A stretch of DNA of 64,000 nt. Source: DASYTH01 sp035762905 (GTDB lineage: Bacteria > Actinomycetota > Actinomycetes > Mycobacteriales > Pseudonocardiaceae). Position numbers and translations under genes: made by a program. The notes beneath the pieces are model-generated. The model searched no databases. It saw only the letters and a list, made by a program, of their open reading frames with translations, and had not been told where the DNA came from. How positions within the stretch are numbered: the first letter of the stretch is position 1; every line of letters starts with the position of its first letter. This document shows, piece after piece, positions 31,376-38,342 of the stretch. The DNA is taken from contig NZ_DASUCC010000101.1 of NCBI RefSeq assembly GCF_035762905.1, positions 1 through 64,000 of the forward strand, written 5' to 3'.

Positions 31376-31861
31376 TCAGGTTTCGGTCGTGGCCGGCACG
31401 ATCCGGTAGTCGGCCTGGAACACCAGGTTGTGCAGGTCCGCGGCGGCGACGGCGCGCAGCGTGGGTAGTTCGGCGGCGGCCTGATCGGCGGTGAACACGT
31501 TGAGTGGCCAGTGCCCCAGCGTTCCGCCGGCCAGGTGCGGGTGCAGGAACGTCTGGCCGTAGTGCGCCCGAATGGTGACCGGGCCGACCCCGGCCGCCGC
31601 CTGTTGCGGCCAGGACAGCTGCCACCGCGCCTCCGTGCCGCCGTCGGCCACCCGCTCGACCCCGGTCGCCGTGACGGTTCCGCCGCCGAGCAGCAGATCC
31701 TCGTTCATCTCGTCGAGCACCTGGCGGGCAACGGGATCGAGCAACCGGACCGCCTGCTCGAAGAGCTTCTCCTTGTCCGGCCGGCTGACGGCGGCACCGT
31801 GCCGGCGGTCCCGCAGGTCGACGAAGTGCCGCAGCAGGGCCTGGTGATATTCACGGGTCAC
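31376..31861 (-). CDS. Hypothetical protein, 161 residues
   Basis: I do not recognise this protein. It starts with GTG 31861, has an N-terminal helical stretch (REYHQALLRHFVDLRDRRHG), and a conserved-looking centre with LDEMNEDLLLGGGTVTATGV followed by an antiparallel-strand-like part, and ends DYRIVPATTET. It has no signal peptide or membrane helix and no obvious catalytic motif. Codon use is typical of the window, with strong third-position G/C, and the frame is uninterrupted, which supports it being real. Neighbours are secreted enzymes on the same strand but with separate promoters (117 and 142-base gaps). Confidence 0.7.
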   Translation of the reverse strand: MTREYHQALLRHFVDLRDRRHGAAVSRPDKEKLFEQAVRLLDPVARQVLDEMNEDLLLGGGTVTATGVERVADGGTEARWQLSWPQQAAAGVGPVTIRAHYGQTFLHPHLAGGTLGHWPLNVFTADQAAAELPTLRAVAAADLHNLVFQADYRIVPATTET

Positions 31862-31962
31862 CTGGCCAGGCTAGTCCGCCTCTCCGAATCGACTGCTGTT
31901 GTTACGTTCCAGCCGATGGTGCGGTTAGCCGCCTACCTAGGTACAACTGCTTCGACCGGCGC

Positions 31963-31997
31963 CGTTCGGCGGGTCCGGGGACCGGACCCGCCGAACG
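31963..31997 (-). terminator. Very strong hairpin 3' of the serine protease gene
   Basis: A perfect 16-base stem, CGTTCGGCGGGTCCGG (31963-31978) with CCGGACCCGCCGAACG (31982-31997), and a 3-base loop. It lies 6 bases beyond the stop of the minus-strand trypsin-like protease and is the best terminator in the window. Confidence 0.85.
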
Positions 31998-32003
31998 CGG
32001 ATC

Positions 32004-33134
32004 TCAGAGCAGGGAACGGATCTGCGGCTCGATGAGCTCGACCCGGACACCCTGGTTCGGGCAGCCGCCGAAGTGGTGCAGGGCGATGGCCCGGTGGGTG
32101 GTCCGGGACATCACGACGGAGCCGGAGGATCCGCCGATGGTGTCGCACATGTAGGAGATGTCGGCGCCGGCGGAGCTGCCGTTCACGCCGACCGCGCGCA
32201 CCTGGCAGAAGCCCGTGGTGGTCGAGGAGTCGCGCAGGCCGAGCTTCTTCATCTGGCCGCCGGGGTGCTGGACGATGTACATCTGCTCACCGACCACCGG
32301 CCGGCGGGTGTCCAGCGTGATGGACCCGAATCCCTGGATCGCGGCGAAGTTGTTGACCGTGAACAGGGTGTAGTCCAGTGCGACGTTGGTCCGCAGCACC
32401 TGGCTGGCCAGCACCTTGGTCGTGGTCGCCGCCACGGTGCCGCCACAGGTGGTGCAGTCGTAGTTGAACCACACCTCGATGCCGGTCGGCGAGGTGAAGC
32501 AGTGGTTGTTGGTCAGCATCCGGTTGTTCGGGCCGACCCGCCAGCCGGTGCACAGCGAGCTGCCGTTGCGCAGCAGCCTGGCCACCGGGCGGGTGTTGGC
32601 GTACTCGGTGGGGTTGCTGGTCCGGAAGCAGACCACGTCGCGCCAGTCGTTGGTGCCGCAGACGCTCATCGGTTGCGGGCGCGCGGCGAACTCGGCCGCG
32701 GTGAACCCGCGGGTGATCTTGTCGACCGCCGCCCAGCCGCGCCCGTGCACGGTCACCACCGCGGTGTCACCGGTGATCGACATCGCCCAGAACCCGGTCT
32801 CGGTCGGCGTCGCGGTCAGCCCGCCGTCCGCCGTGTACCGGTACACCTCTGTTCCGTCCACATTGGACACCGTGATCTCGGCGCCCGGCAACAACGTCAG
32901 TTCGGTCAGATGCACCTTGACGTACCACGCGCCCGGCCGGCTGATCGTGGCGGTGCGCGCCGGGTACACCAGGGCGGTCACCTTCTCCTCGGTGCCGACC
33001 TCTTCTGCGGCCTGGGGTTGCACCCCGTTGGCGACCGCCGGTACCTCCTTGGCGTCGGGCAGGGCCATCGCAGACACCGGAAGCACCGGGGTTGCCAGCG
33101 CCACCGCCGCGAGGAGTTGCAGGATTCTCCTCAA
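32004..33134 (-). CDS. Secreted trypsin-like serine protease
   Basis: A 376-residue exported protease of the chymotrypsin fold. The TTG at 33134 is preferred because AGAGGTGG lies 4 bases upstream and the product begins with a signal peptide (LRRILQLLAAVALATPVLPV). An N-terminal domain (about 55-150) precedes the protease part, where the triad is visible as His in MLTNNHCFTS, Asp in NVALDYTLFTV and Ser in TIGGSSGSVVMS. Cys pairs (CTTCGG; CQV/YMCD) suggest disulfides. The layout resembles glutamyl-endopeptidase/lysyl-endopeptidase-like proteins, but specificity is not deducible. Confidence 0.88.
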   Translation of the reverse strand: MRRILQLLAAVALATPVLPVSAMALPDAKEVPAVANGVQPQAAEEVGTEEKVTALVYPARTATISRPGAWYVKVHLTELTLLPGAEITVSNVDGTEVYRYTADGGLTATPTETGFWAMSITGDTAVVTVHGRGWAAVDKITRGFTAAEFAARPQPMSVCGTNDWRDVVCFRTSNPTEYANTRPVARLLRNGSSLCTGWRVGPNNRMLTNNHCFTSPTGIEVWFNYDCTTCGGTVAATTTKVLASQVLRTNVALDYTLFTVNNFAAIQGFGSITLDTRRPVVGEQMYIVQHPGGQMKKLGLRDSSTTTGFCQVRAVGVNGSSAGADISYMCDTIGGSSGSVVMSRTTHRAIALHHFGGCPNQGVRVELIEPQIRSLL

Positions 33135-33361
33135 CGTTCCACCTCTTCGTTCGCAGGGAAGGGAGCGGCCCGGTCGGAGCACGCTCCCGGAGCCGACCGT
33201 GCACGGCCGGTAACCCCGATGGTCCGGCCTGCCGGGTATGTGGTCACTCAGGCGTTTTGCGTAACCGGATCGGCGTTCGGCCTACTCCGTTCGGCGGCCT
33301 ACGGCTGCAACCCCTTGGGGCCGCCCAGCTGCCCGCGGTGGCCGAGCACCTAGGTGCCAGA

Positions 33362-33378
33362 TTGCCACTGATTTGCAA
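33362..33378. promoter_or_regulatory. Candidate Fur-family operator
   Basis: TTGC-9-GCAA inverted repeat in an AT-rich patch 56 bases upstream of the Fur-family gene. Actinomycete FurA-type regulators often bind such AT-rich dyads in their own promoters. Assignment rests on position and symmetry only. Confidence 0.35.
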
Positions 33379-33433
33379 CAGCTCGGTATGCTTGTATCCA
33401 CGGGGACCCGTAGCTGGTGAATGGTTGGCAAGG

Positions 33434-33886
33434 ATGAACACGCGAGAACTGGGCCAGATGGAGCCGCGCAAGCAACTCCAGACCGCTGGGTTGCGAGTGA
33501 CCGCACCACGATTGGCCGTGCTCGACTGGCTCGCCACGCATCCGCACGCGACCGCGGACCAGGTTGCCACCGGGGTTCGGGAACGTCTGGATTCCGTGTC
33601 CACGCAGGCGATCTACGATGTGCTCAACGCGTGCACCCAGGCCGGGCTGTTGCGCCGCATCGAACCCGCCGGACATCCCGCCCGGTTCGAGCGCCGGACA
33701 GCGGATAACCACCATCACCTGGTCTGCCGCAACTGCGACCGCACCGAGGACGTCGACTGTGTCGTGGGGTTCGCCCCCTGTCTCGAGCCGTCCAACGCGT
33801 TGGGCTTCACCATCGACGAGGCCGAGGTCGTGTTCTGGGGCCTGTGCCCGGACTGCAGCGCACCGCGCGCCAGTCGGTCGGGCTGA
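33434..33886 (+). CDS. Fur-family (FurA-like) metalloregulator
   Basis: A 150-residue regulator. The winged-helix domain (9-90) has GLRVTAPRLAVLDWL and STQAIYDVLNACTQAGLLRR; the metal-binding dimer domain has NHHHLVCRNCDRTEDVDC and a C-terminal CPDC, giving two CxxC pairs for structural zinc plus His-rich metal ligands. This is closest to FurA-type peroxide/iron-responsive repressors, which usually sit next to katG. No catalase is nearby here, so it may act in trans or only on itself. ATG 33434 follows AAGG closely (GCAAGGATG), giving a short spacing. Confidence 0.92.
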   Translation: MNTRELGQMEPRKQLQTAGLRVTAPRLAVLDWLATHPHATADQVATGVRERLDSVSTQAIYDVLNACTQAGLLRRIEPAGHPARFERRTADNHHHLVCRNCDRTEDVDCVVGFAPCLEPSNALGFTIDEAEVVFWGLCPDCSAPRASRSG

Positions 33887-33959
33887 CCGCCGGTGACCCG
33901 GCCGGCAGCGTAGACCACAGTGGACAGTCGGGGTTGAGGGTGCGCGGGCCCCGGCGTGG

Positions 33960-34811
33960 TCAGCCCAGGCCGAGGACCGCGATCGTCTGCGTGGCCATGT
34001 TCGCCTCACCGAGCGCGTTGGGGTGCACCACGACCGGGTTGGTGGTGTGCAGGACCGGCTCGATCCACCGGACACCGAGCGGCCGGCAGGCGTCGTGGCC
34101 CTCGGACACGGCGGCCATGTCCACATAGGTCGCCCCGGTCACGGCGGCGGCGCGCTGGACGGCGTCGTTGAGGGTGGCCTGCAGTGAACGCAGGTAGGGC
34201 ACGTCGCCGGTGGCGATCGGCATCCGGGTGAAGCAGCCACCGGTCGGCGGCAGGATCCACGGGTAGCCGAGGATGGCCACCCGGGCCTGCGGTGCCTTGG
34301 CCCGGGTCGCCCGCAGTGCGGTCACCAGCGCCGGGTAGGTGGTGGTGCGAATGGTGTCGGTGAACCGGGAGCCGTACAGATCCCGGCACGGGCTGCCGAA
34401 GCCGAGGGTGAGGATGCCGGCGGAGCCGCAGGCCAGGATGGCGCCGATGAACACGCCGCTGTCGTTGCCGCCGATGGTCATCGTGACCAGGTCGGTGTCC
34501 GCGCCGACGGCGTCGAGTTGGGGCCGGACGCCGGGGTACTGGGCGGTGGTGAAGTGCCTGGTCTCGGCGGCCCCGCAGGACACGTCGACCAGGTCCGCCC
34601 CGGTCCGGGCGGCGAGCACGTGCGGGTAGTTGCGGTTGGAGCGCAGGCACAGCAGGGGTGCGGTGGGATCCGGCGGCAGCACACCGGACGCGGCGCTGTA
34701 GGAGTCGCCGAGCGCGACGTAGCGCAGCGGCACCTGTGCGGCGGCGGGGGTCGGCACGAGGGCCAGCGCGGCGATCGCGGTGGCGAGGGACGCGAACAGT
34801 CGGCGAGGCAT
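33960..34811 (-). CDS. Secreted SGNH/GDSL-type lipase/esterase
   Basis: A 283-residue exported hydrolase. ATG 34811 has GGGAG 6 bases upstream and opens a signal peptide (MPRRLFASLATAIAALALVP, cleavage near AAA-QV). The blocks of the SGNH fold are visible: YVALGDSYSAASGV (nucleophile Ser), a Gly in block II, TIGGNDSGVF (block III Asn) and, near the end, HPNALGEANMA (block V His). Cys residues spaced through the protein suggest disulfides as in Streptomyces lipases of this family. Substrate unknown. It converges on the Fur gene. Confidence 0.93.
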   Translation of the reverse strand: MPRRLFASLATAIAALALVPTPAAAQVPLRYVALGDSYSAASGVLPPDPTAPLLCLRSNRNYPHVLAARTGADLVDVSCGAAETRHFTTAQYPGVRPQLDAVGADTDLVTMTIGGNDSGVFIGAILACGSAGILTLGFGSPCRDLYGSRFTDTIRTTTYPALVTALRATRAKAPQARVAILGYPWILPPTGGCFTRMPIATGDVPYLRSLQATLNDAVQRAAAVTGATYVDMAAVSEGHDACRPLGVRWIEPVLHTTNPVVVHPNALGEANMATQTIAVLGLG

Positions 34812-35246
34812 GGGCTCTCCCGGCATCGGTGACGGCGGCCTGGTTGCTACTGGCAAGTAGGTACGGGTGCTCGCCAATGGTCAACCATGCCGCGCCCGGA
34901 CGTCAAGGAGCCCGACGGCCAGGGCACAGCCAGCCGGCCGCAAGAGCGCTGCGCGATCCTCCCTGCCCGTCCGAAAACGCGCGGCGCACCCGGTGTGCCC
35001 AGTGCACCGGGCTCGATGCCCAGCTCGCCGACCAGGCGGGTGCGGATCCGGTGCAGCTCGGCGAGCGCGTCGGCCTGCCCTCGTGCCAGCACCGAACCGG
35101 TCCGGGCACCGAGAAATCCATCAGAACACTGTGGACTCCGGCCCCACCCTCGCCTACCGCCGAACGGACCCCGACGCGATGTCCGACCGGCGCTCGACAA
35201 GGATCGGGAGGGGACCGTTCGTCGTCGAGCCGAGAGGGACGCCGCG
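34812..35246. other. Gene-poor interval with regulator remnant
   Basis: 435 bases between divergent SGNH lipase and methyltransferase genes. Apart from promoters, the only recognisable content is the BTAD fragment listed separately (35000-35089). I see no intact reading frame with convincing start and coding character. Confidence 0.6.
35000..35089 (-). pseudogene. Remnant of a SARP/BTAD-domain regulator gene
   Basis: The minus strand reads LARGQADALAELHRIRTRLV followed by GELGIEPGAL, which is the conserved end of bacterial transcriptional activator domains (compare VEQLGIEPTPRLQ in the intact SARP of this window). No start, DNA-binding domain or further homologous sequence is present, so this is a roughly 90-base relic of a lost regulator, probably once tied to the adjacent biosynthetic operon. 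Confidence 0.6.
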
Positions 35247-36059
35247 ATGCCCGATGTCTACACCACGATCGCCACCGCCGAGGCCGCCGTCGTCGGACCG
35301 CTGGTGGACACCCTCGAGCTGCGTGCCGCCGATCCCCGGCAGCGGCAGATGCGCGAGGAGTACCTGTCCGAGGTGGCGTTTCCGGCCGAGGCGCGGGTGG
35401 TGGAGATCGGCTGCGGTCCGGGGCCGGTGGCCCGGTCGCTCGCGGTCTGGCCCGGCGTCGGCGAGGTGGTCGGCATCGACCCGTCGCCGGTGTTCATCGA
35501 GAAGGCCCGGGAGCTGGGTGCGCGGCTGCCGAACCTGACCTTCATGACCGGCGACGCGCAGGCCCTGCCACTGCCGGACGCCTCGGTCGACGTCGCCGTG
35601 TTCCACACCGTGCTCTGCCATGTCGCCGACCCGGCGCTGGCGCTGGTCGAGGCGATGCGGGTGCTCCGGCCGGGCGGGTCCGTGGCCATCTTCGACGGCG
35701 ACTACAACACGGTCTCGGTGGCCACCTCGGCCGCCGATCCGTTGCAGGCGTGTGCCGACGCGGCCGTCGGCTTCCTGGTGCACGACCGCTGGCTGCCCCG
35801 GCGGCTGCCCGCGCTGCTCGGCGCCGCCGGCTTCCACTGGATCCGGTTGCGGGGGCACAACTATCTGGACGCGCCCTCGGCGTCCGGCTACCTGCTCGCG
35901 CTCATCGACCGGGGGATCGACGCCCTGCTCACCGGCGGACGGGTCGGACCCGGCATGGCCGAGGCGCTCCGCGCGGAGGCCAAGCGCCGCAGTGAGGCGG
36001 GCGAGTTCTTCGGCCACATCGCCTACGTGAGCGCGATCGCGCAGCGACCGGCCCAGTAG
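35247..36059 (+). CDS. SAM-dependent class I methyltransferase
   Basis: A 270-residue protein with a UbiE/Methyltransf_11-like fold. Motif I is VVEIGCGPGPVARSL (residues 52-66), the acidic ribose-binding residue is in VVGIDPSPVFIEKA, motif II covers GDAQALPLPDASVDVAVFHT, and motif III is EAMRVLRPGGSVAIFDGD. It should transfer a methyl group from SAM to a small molecule; the acceptor is unknown. ATG 35247 has GAGAGGGA 8 bases upstream. It lies just outside the NRPS-PKS operon on the opposite strand, so it could be a tailoring enzyme, but its stop abuts a transposase remnant and the link is uncertain. Confidence 0.88.
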   Translation: MPDVYTTIATAEAAVVGPLVDTLELRAADPRQRQMREEYLSEVAFPAEARVVEIGCGPGPVARSLAVWPGVGEVVGIDPSPVFIEKARELGARLPNLTFMTGDAQALPLPDASVDVAVFHTVLCHVADPALALVEAMRVLRPGGSVAIFDGDYNTVSVATSAADPLQACADAAVGFLVHDRWLPRRLPALLGAAGFHWIRLRGHNYLDAPSASGYLLALIDRGIDALLTGGRVGPGMAEALRAEAKRRSEAGEFFGHIAYVSAIAQRPAQ

Positions 36060-36127
36060 TTCTTGTGCTCCATGTCCGACGGCAGCCCACGGACGTAGGC
36101 GGTGGCGGTGCGCCGTGGCTCGTCGAA
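36050..36127 (-). pseudogene. Fragment of an IS701-type transposase gene
   Basis: The minus strand reads FDEPRRTATAYVRGLPSD then MEHKNYW, which matches the N-terminal signature EPRR.A..Y..GL.S..ERKN.W of IS701-family transposases with a few changes (H for R, P for L). Only about 25 codons remain and they run into the 3' end of the methyltransferase gene. This marks an old insertion and deletion event at the edge of the NRPS-PKS operon. Confidence 0.5.
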
Positions 36128-36297
36128 GGTCTCGGGATCTGGGGAAATCTCGGGGTCTGGATCGCGTTTGGCGCTCTCTTCGGCGTCGTCGTCGGGGTTT
36201 TGACAACATCGCTCTCGGTGCCGCGCTAGGTGTGGGATGGAGTGTGTCCTCCTGGGCCGTCTTCATCGCGCGAAGGGATGCTCGCGGCGAATCCTGA
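36121..36297 (+). pseudogene. Frameshifted glycine-zipper-like membrane protein remnant
   Basis: One frame gives IWGNLGVWIAFGALFGVVVG (about 36140-36200) and the next gives DNIALGAALGVGWSVSSW (about 36204-36260), ending in a basic tail RRDARGES. Together they resemble actinobacterial small membrane proteins made of G-x-x-LG helices joined by a 'DNIALGI' turn, but the two halves lie in different frames around GGGGTTTTGAC. Either a frameshift mutation or a sequence error splits the gene. Confidence 0.3.
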
Positions 36298-36317
36298 GCG
36301 TCGCGCCCGAGTATGGG

Positions 36318-38342
36318 CTACGGGGTCGTAGGCGCCACCGGGGAGTCCAGGAAGCAACGCAACGGCGCTGGTGATGGTGGCCGCGTCACGGGAGTACGAG
36401 CGGACCCGGTCCGACGGGGTGGCGCCGGCAGCGCCCGGCGATCGATCTTTCCGTTGGGGGACAGGGGAAGTGCCGCAAGGGTGAGGTAGCGGACCGGCAC
36501 CATGACGGCCGGCAGGTGCTCGGCCGCGAACGCCCGTATCCGCTCCGGGTCGGGGTCGGCGCCGGGTTCTGCCACCAGGTAGGCGACCAGCGTGAGGGAG
36601 GCGCCGAGGTCGTCGCGGAGCAGCACCACGGCGGTGCCGACGTCCGGATGCCGGTTGAGCACCGACTCGATCTCGCCCAGTTCGACCCGCTGGCCGCGGA
36701 TCTTGACCTGGGTGTCGATCCGGCCGAGGTAGTCCAGGTGTCCGGCCGGGGACCAGCGGGCCAGGTCCCCGGTGCGGTAGACGCGCTGCGGCCGGCCGGA
36801 AACCCGGGTCTCGATGAACCGCTCGGCGCTCAGGTCGGGCCGGCCGGCGTAGCCGCGGGCCAGGCAGCGCCCGCCGAGCACCAACTCGCCGGCGGTGCCC
36901 AGCGGGGCGAGGTCGCCGCGCTGATCCAGGACGTAGGCGAGCACGTTGGTGATCGGCCGGCCGATCGGCACGCCGTCGTCCGGCTCGGGCCGGCGGCAGG
37001 TCCATGCGGTGACGTCGATCGCGGCCTCGGTCGGGCCGTAGAGGTTGTCCACCCGGGTGTGCGGCAGCAGCGCGGTGAGCCGGTTGGCGATCTTCGGCGG
37101 CAGCGCCTCGCCGCTGCAGATGACCCGGCGCAGGCTGGTGCACCGGGCGGCATCGTCCTCGGCGACGAACAGCGCGAGCATCGACGGGACGAAGTGGACG
37201 GTGGTGACCGACTCGCGGGCGATCAGCTCGGGGATCTGCTGCGGGTCGCGGTGCGCGTCCGGGGACGCCACCACGAGCCGGGCGCCGGCCAGGAACGGCC
37301 AGAGCAGCTCCCACACCGACACGTCGAAGGTGTACGGGGTCTTCTGCAGCACCACGTCACCGGCGTCGAGCCGGTACTCCCGCTGCATCCAGGTCAGTCG
37401 GTTGGCCAGGCTCAGGTGCGTCATCTCGACGCCCTTGGGCGTTCCGGTCGATCCGGAGGTGAAGATCACGTAGCACAGGCCGTGCACGACCTCCCGTGGC
37501 GCCCGGTATCCACGCCAGTCCACCGGTTCGGCGGGCGCGGCCGGTCCGGTGAGCGGCTCGCCGGCCAGCGTGCGAACCGGCAGTCCACTGTGGACCAATG
37601 ACTCCTGGCTCACCATGAGCAGGTGTGCGCCGGCCGACTCCAGCATGAGCCGCCTGCGGGCCGGCGGGTGGGTCGGGTCCAGCGGCAGGTAGGCCGCGCC
37701 GGCCAGCAGGATGGCAAGCACCGCGACGACCATGGCGGTGCTGCGCTCGGTGCACAGGCCGACCACCGACCCCGGGCCCACCCCGTCGGCCCGCAGCCGG
37801 CCGGCGATGGCCGCGGCCTCGTCCAGCAGCTCCCGGTAGGTCCGGTCTCGCCCGTCGCCGCGCAGCGCGAGCGCGTCCGGGGTGTGCGCCGCCTGCCGGC
37901 AGATCAGCTCGTGCACCGGGATCACCGGCCCGGGCCCGGGTTCGGGGTTGAAGCCGAGCAGGGTCCGGCGCTCCCGCGGGCCGACGACGGTGGCCGCGTG
38001 GACCGGCCGGTCCGGGTCGGCGGACAGCGAGTCGAGCAGCGTATGCAGCCGCTCGGCCAGAAACGGCGGCGCGGAGCGGAGCCACACCGCGACCGCGCCG
38101 AGGGTGGCGGCCTCGTCCGGCGCGGCCGTTCCGACCGCGATGTCCGGTGTGGACGGTGCGGATCGGGGTGCGGTGCGGACCTGGCCGAGCACCCCGGTCA
38201 GCGTGTCCTCGCCACGGACGGCGAGCGTGACGCCGCCGTCCGGCAGCGCGACGGTCACGGACTCGGTGTTCTCCAGGCGGTGCACCAGGATGGCGGCCAC
38301 GGCGGTGGCCAGCGTGGTGTCGACTCCGGTCAGGACGCGCAT
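36318..38342 (-). CDS. NRPS protein: partial condensation domain plus serine-type adenylation domain
   Basis: A 674-residue protein, last gene of the operon. Residues 1-125 resemble only the C-terminal lobe of a condensation domain (LATAVAAILVHRLENTESV; LLDSLSADPDRPV) and lack the HHxxxDG site. Residues 150-650 are a full A domain: YVIFTSGSTGTPKGVEM, YTFDVSVWELL, LYGPTEAAIDV, YRTGDLARWSPAGHLDYLGR and NGKIDRRAL. The ten-residue pocket read from alignment to GrsA is DVWHISLIDK, essentially the serine code. No carrier or thioesterase follows; the protein ends about 30 residues after the A domain in an unusual Pro-rich tail. The start overlaps the upstream gene by 13 bases. The missing carrier, with IS relics downstream, suggests truncation or action in trans. 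Confidence 0.9.
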   Translation of the reverse strand: MRVLTGVDTTLATAVAAILVHRLENTESVTVALPDGGVTLAVRGEDTLTGVLGQVRTAPRSAPSTPDIAVGTAAPDEAATLGAVAVWLRSAPPFLAERLHTLLDSLSADPDRPVHAATVVGPRERRTLLGFNPEPGPGPVIPVHELICRQAAHTPDALALRGDGRDRTYRELLDEAAAIAGRLRADGVGPGSVVGLCTERSTAMVVAVLAILLAGAAYLPLDPTHPPARRRLMLESAGAHLLMVSQESLVHSGLPVRTLAGEPLTGPAAPAEPVDWRGYRAPREVVHGLCYVIFTSGSTGTPKGVEMTHLSLANRLTWMQREYRLDAGDVVLQKTPYTFDVSVWELLWPFLAGARLVVASPDAHRDPQQIPELIARESVTTVHFVPSMLALFVAEDDAARCTSLRRVICSGEALPPKIANRLTALLPHTRVDNLYGPTEAAIDVTAWTCRRPEPDDGVPIGRPITNVLAYVLDQRGDLAPLGTAGELVLGGRCLARGYAGRPDLSAERFIETRVSGRPQRVYRTGDLARWSPAGHLDYLGRIDTQVKIRGQRVELGEIESVLNRHPDVGTAVVLLRDDLGASLTLVAYLVAEPGADPDPERIRAFAAEHLPAVMVPVRYLTLAALPLSPNGKIDRRALPAPPRRTGSARTPVTRPPSPAPLRCFLDSPVAPTTP

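Noticed and set aside
34887..35246. N-terminal extension of the methyltransferase by about 120 codons
   Set aside because: The extension has no homology to methyltransferases and overlaps the BTAD relic; ATG 35247 has a good ribosome site.
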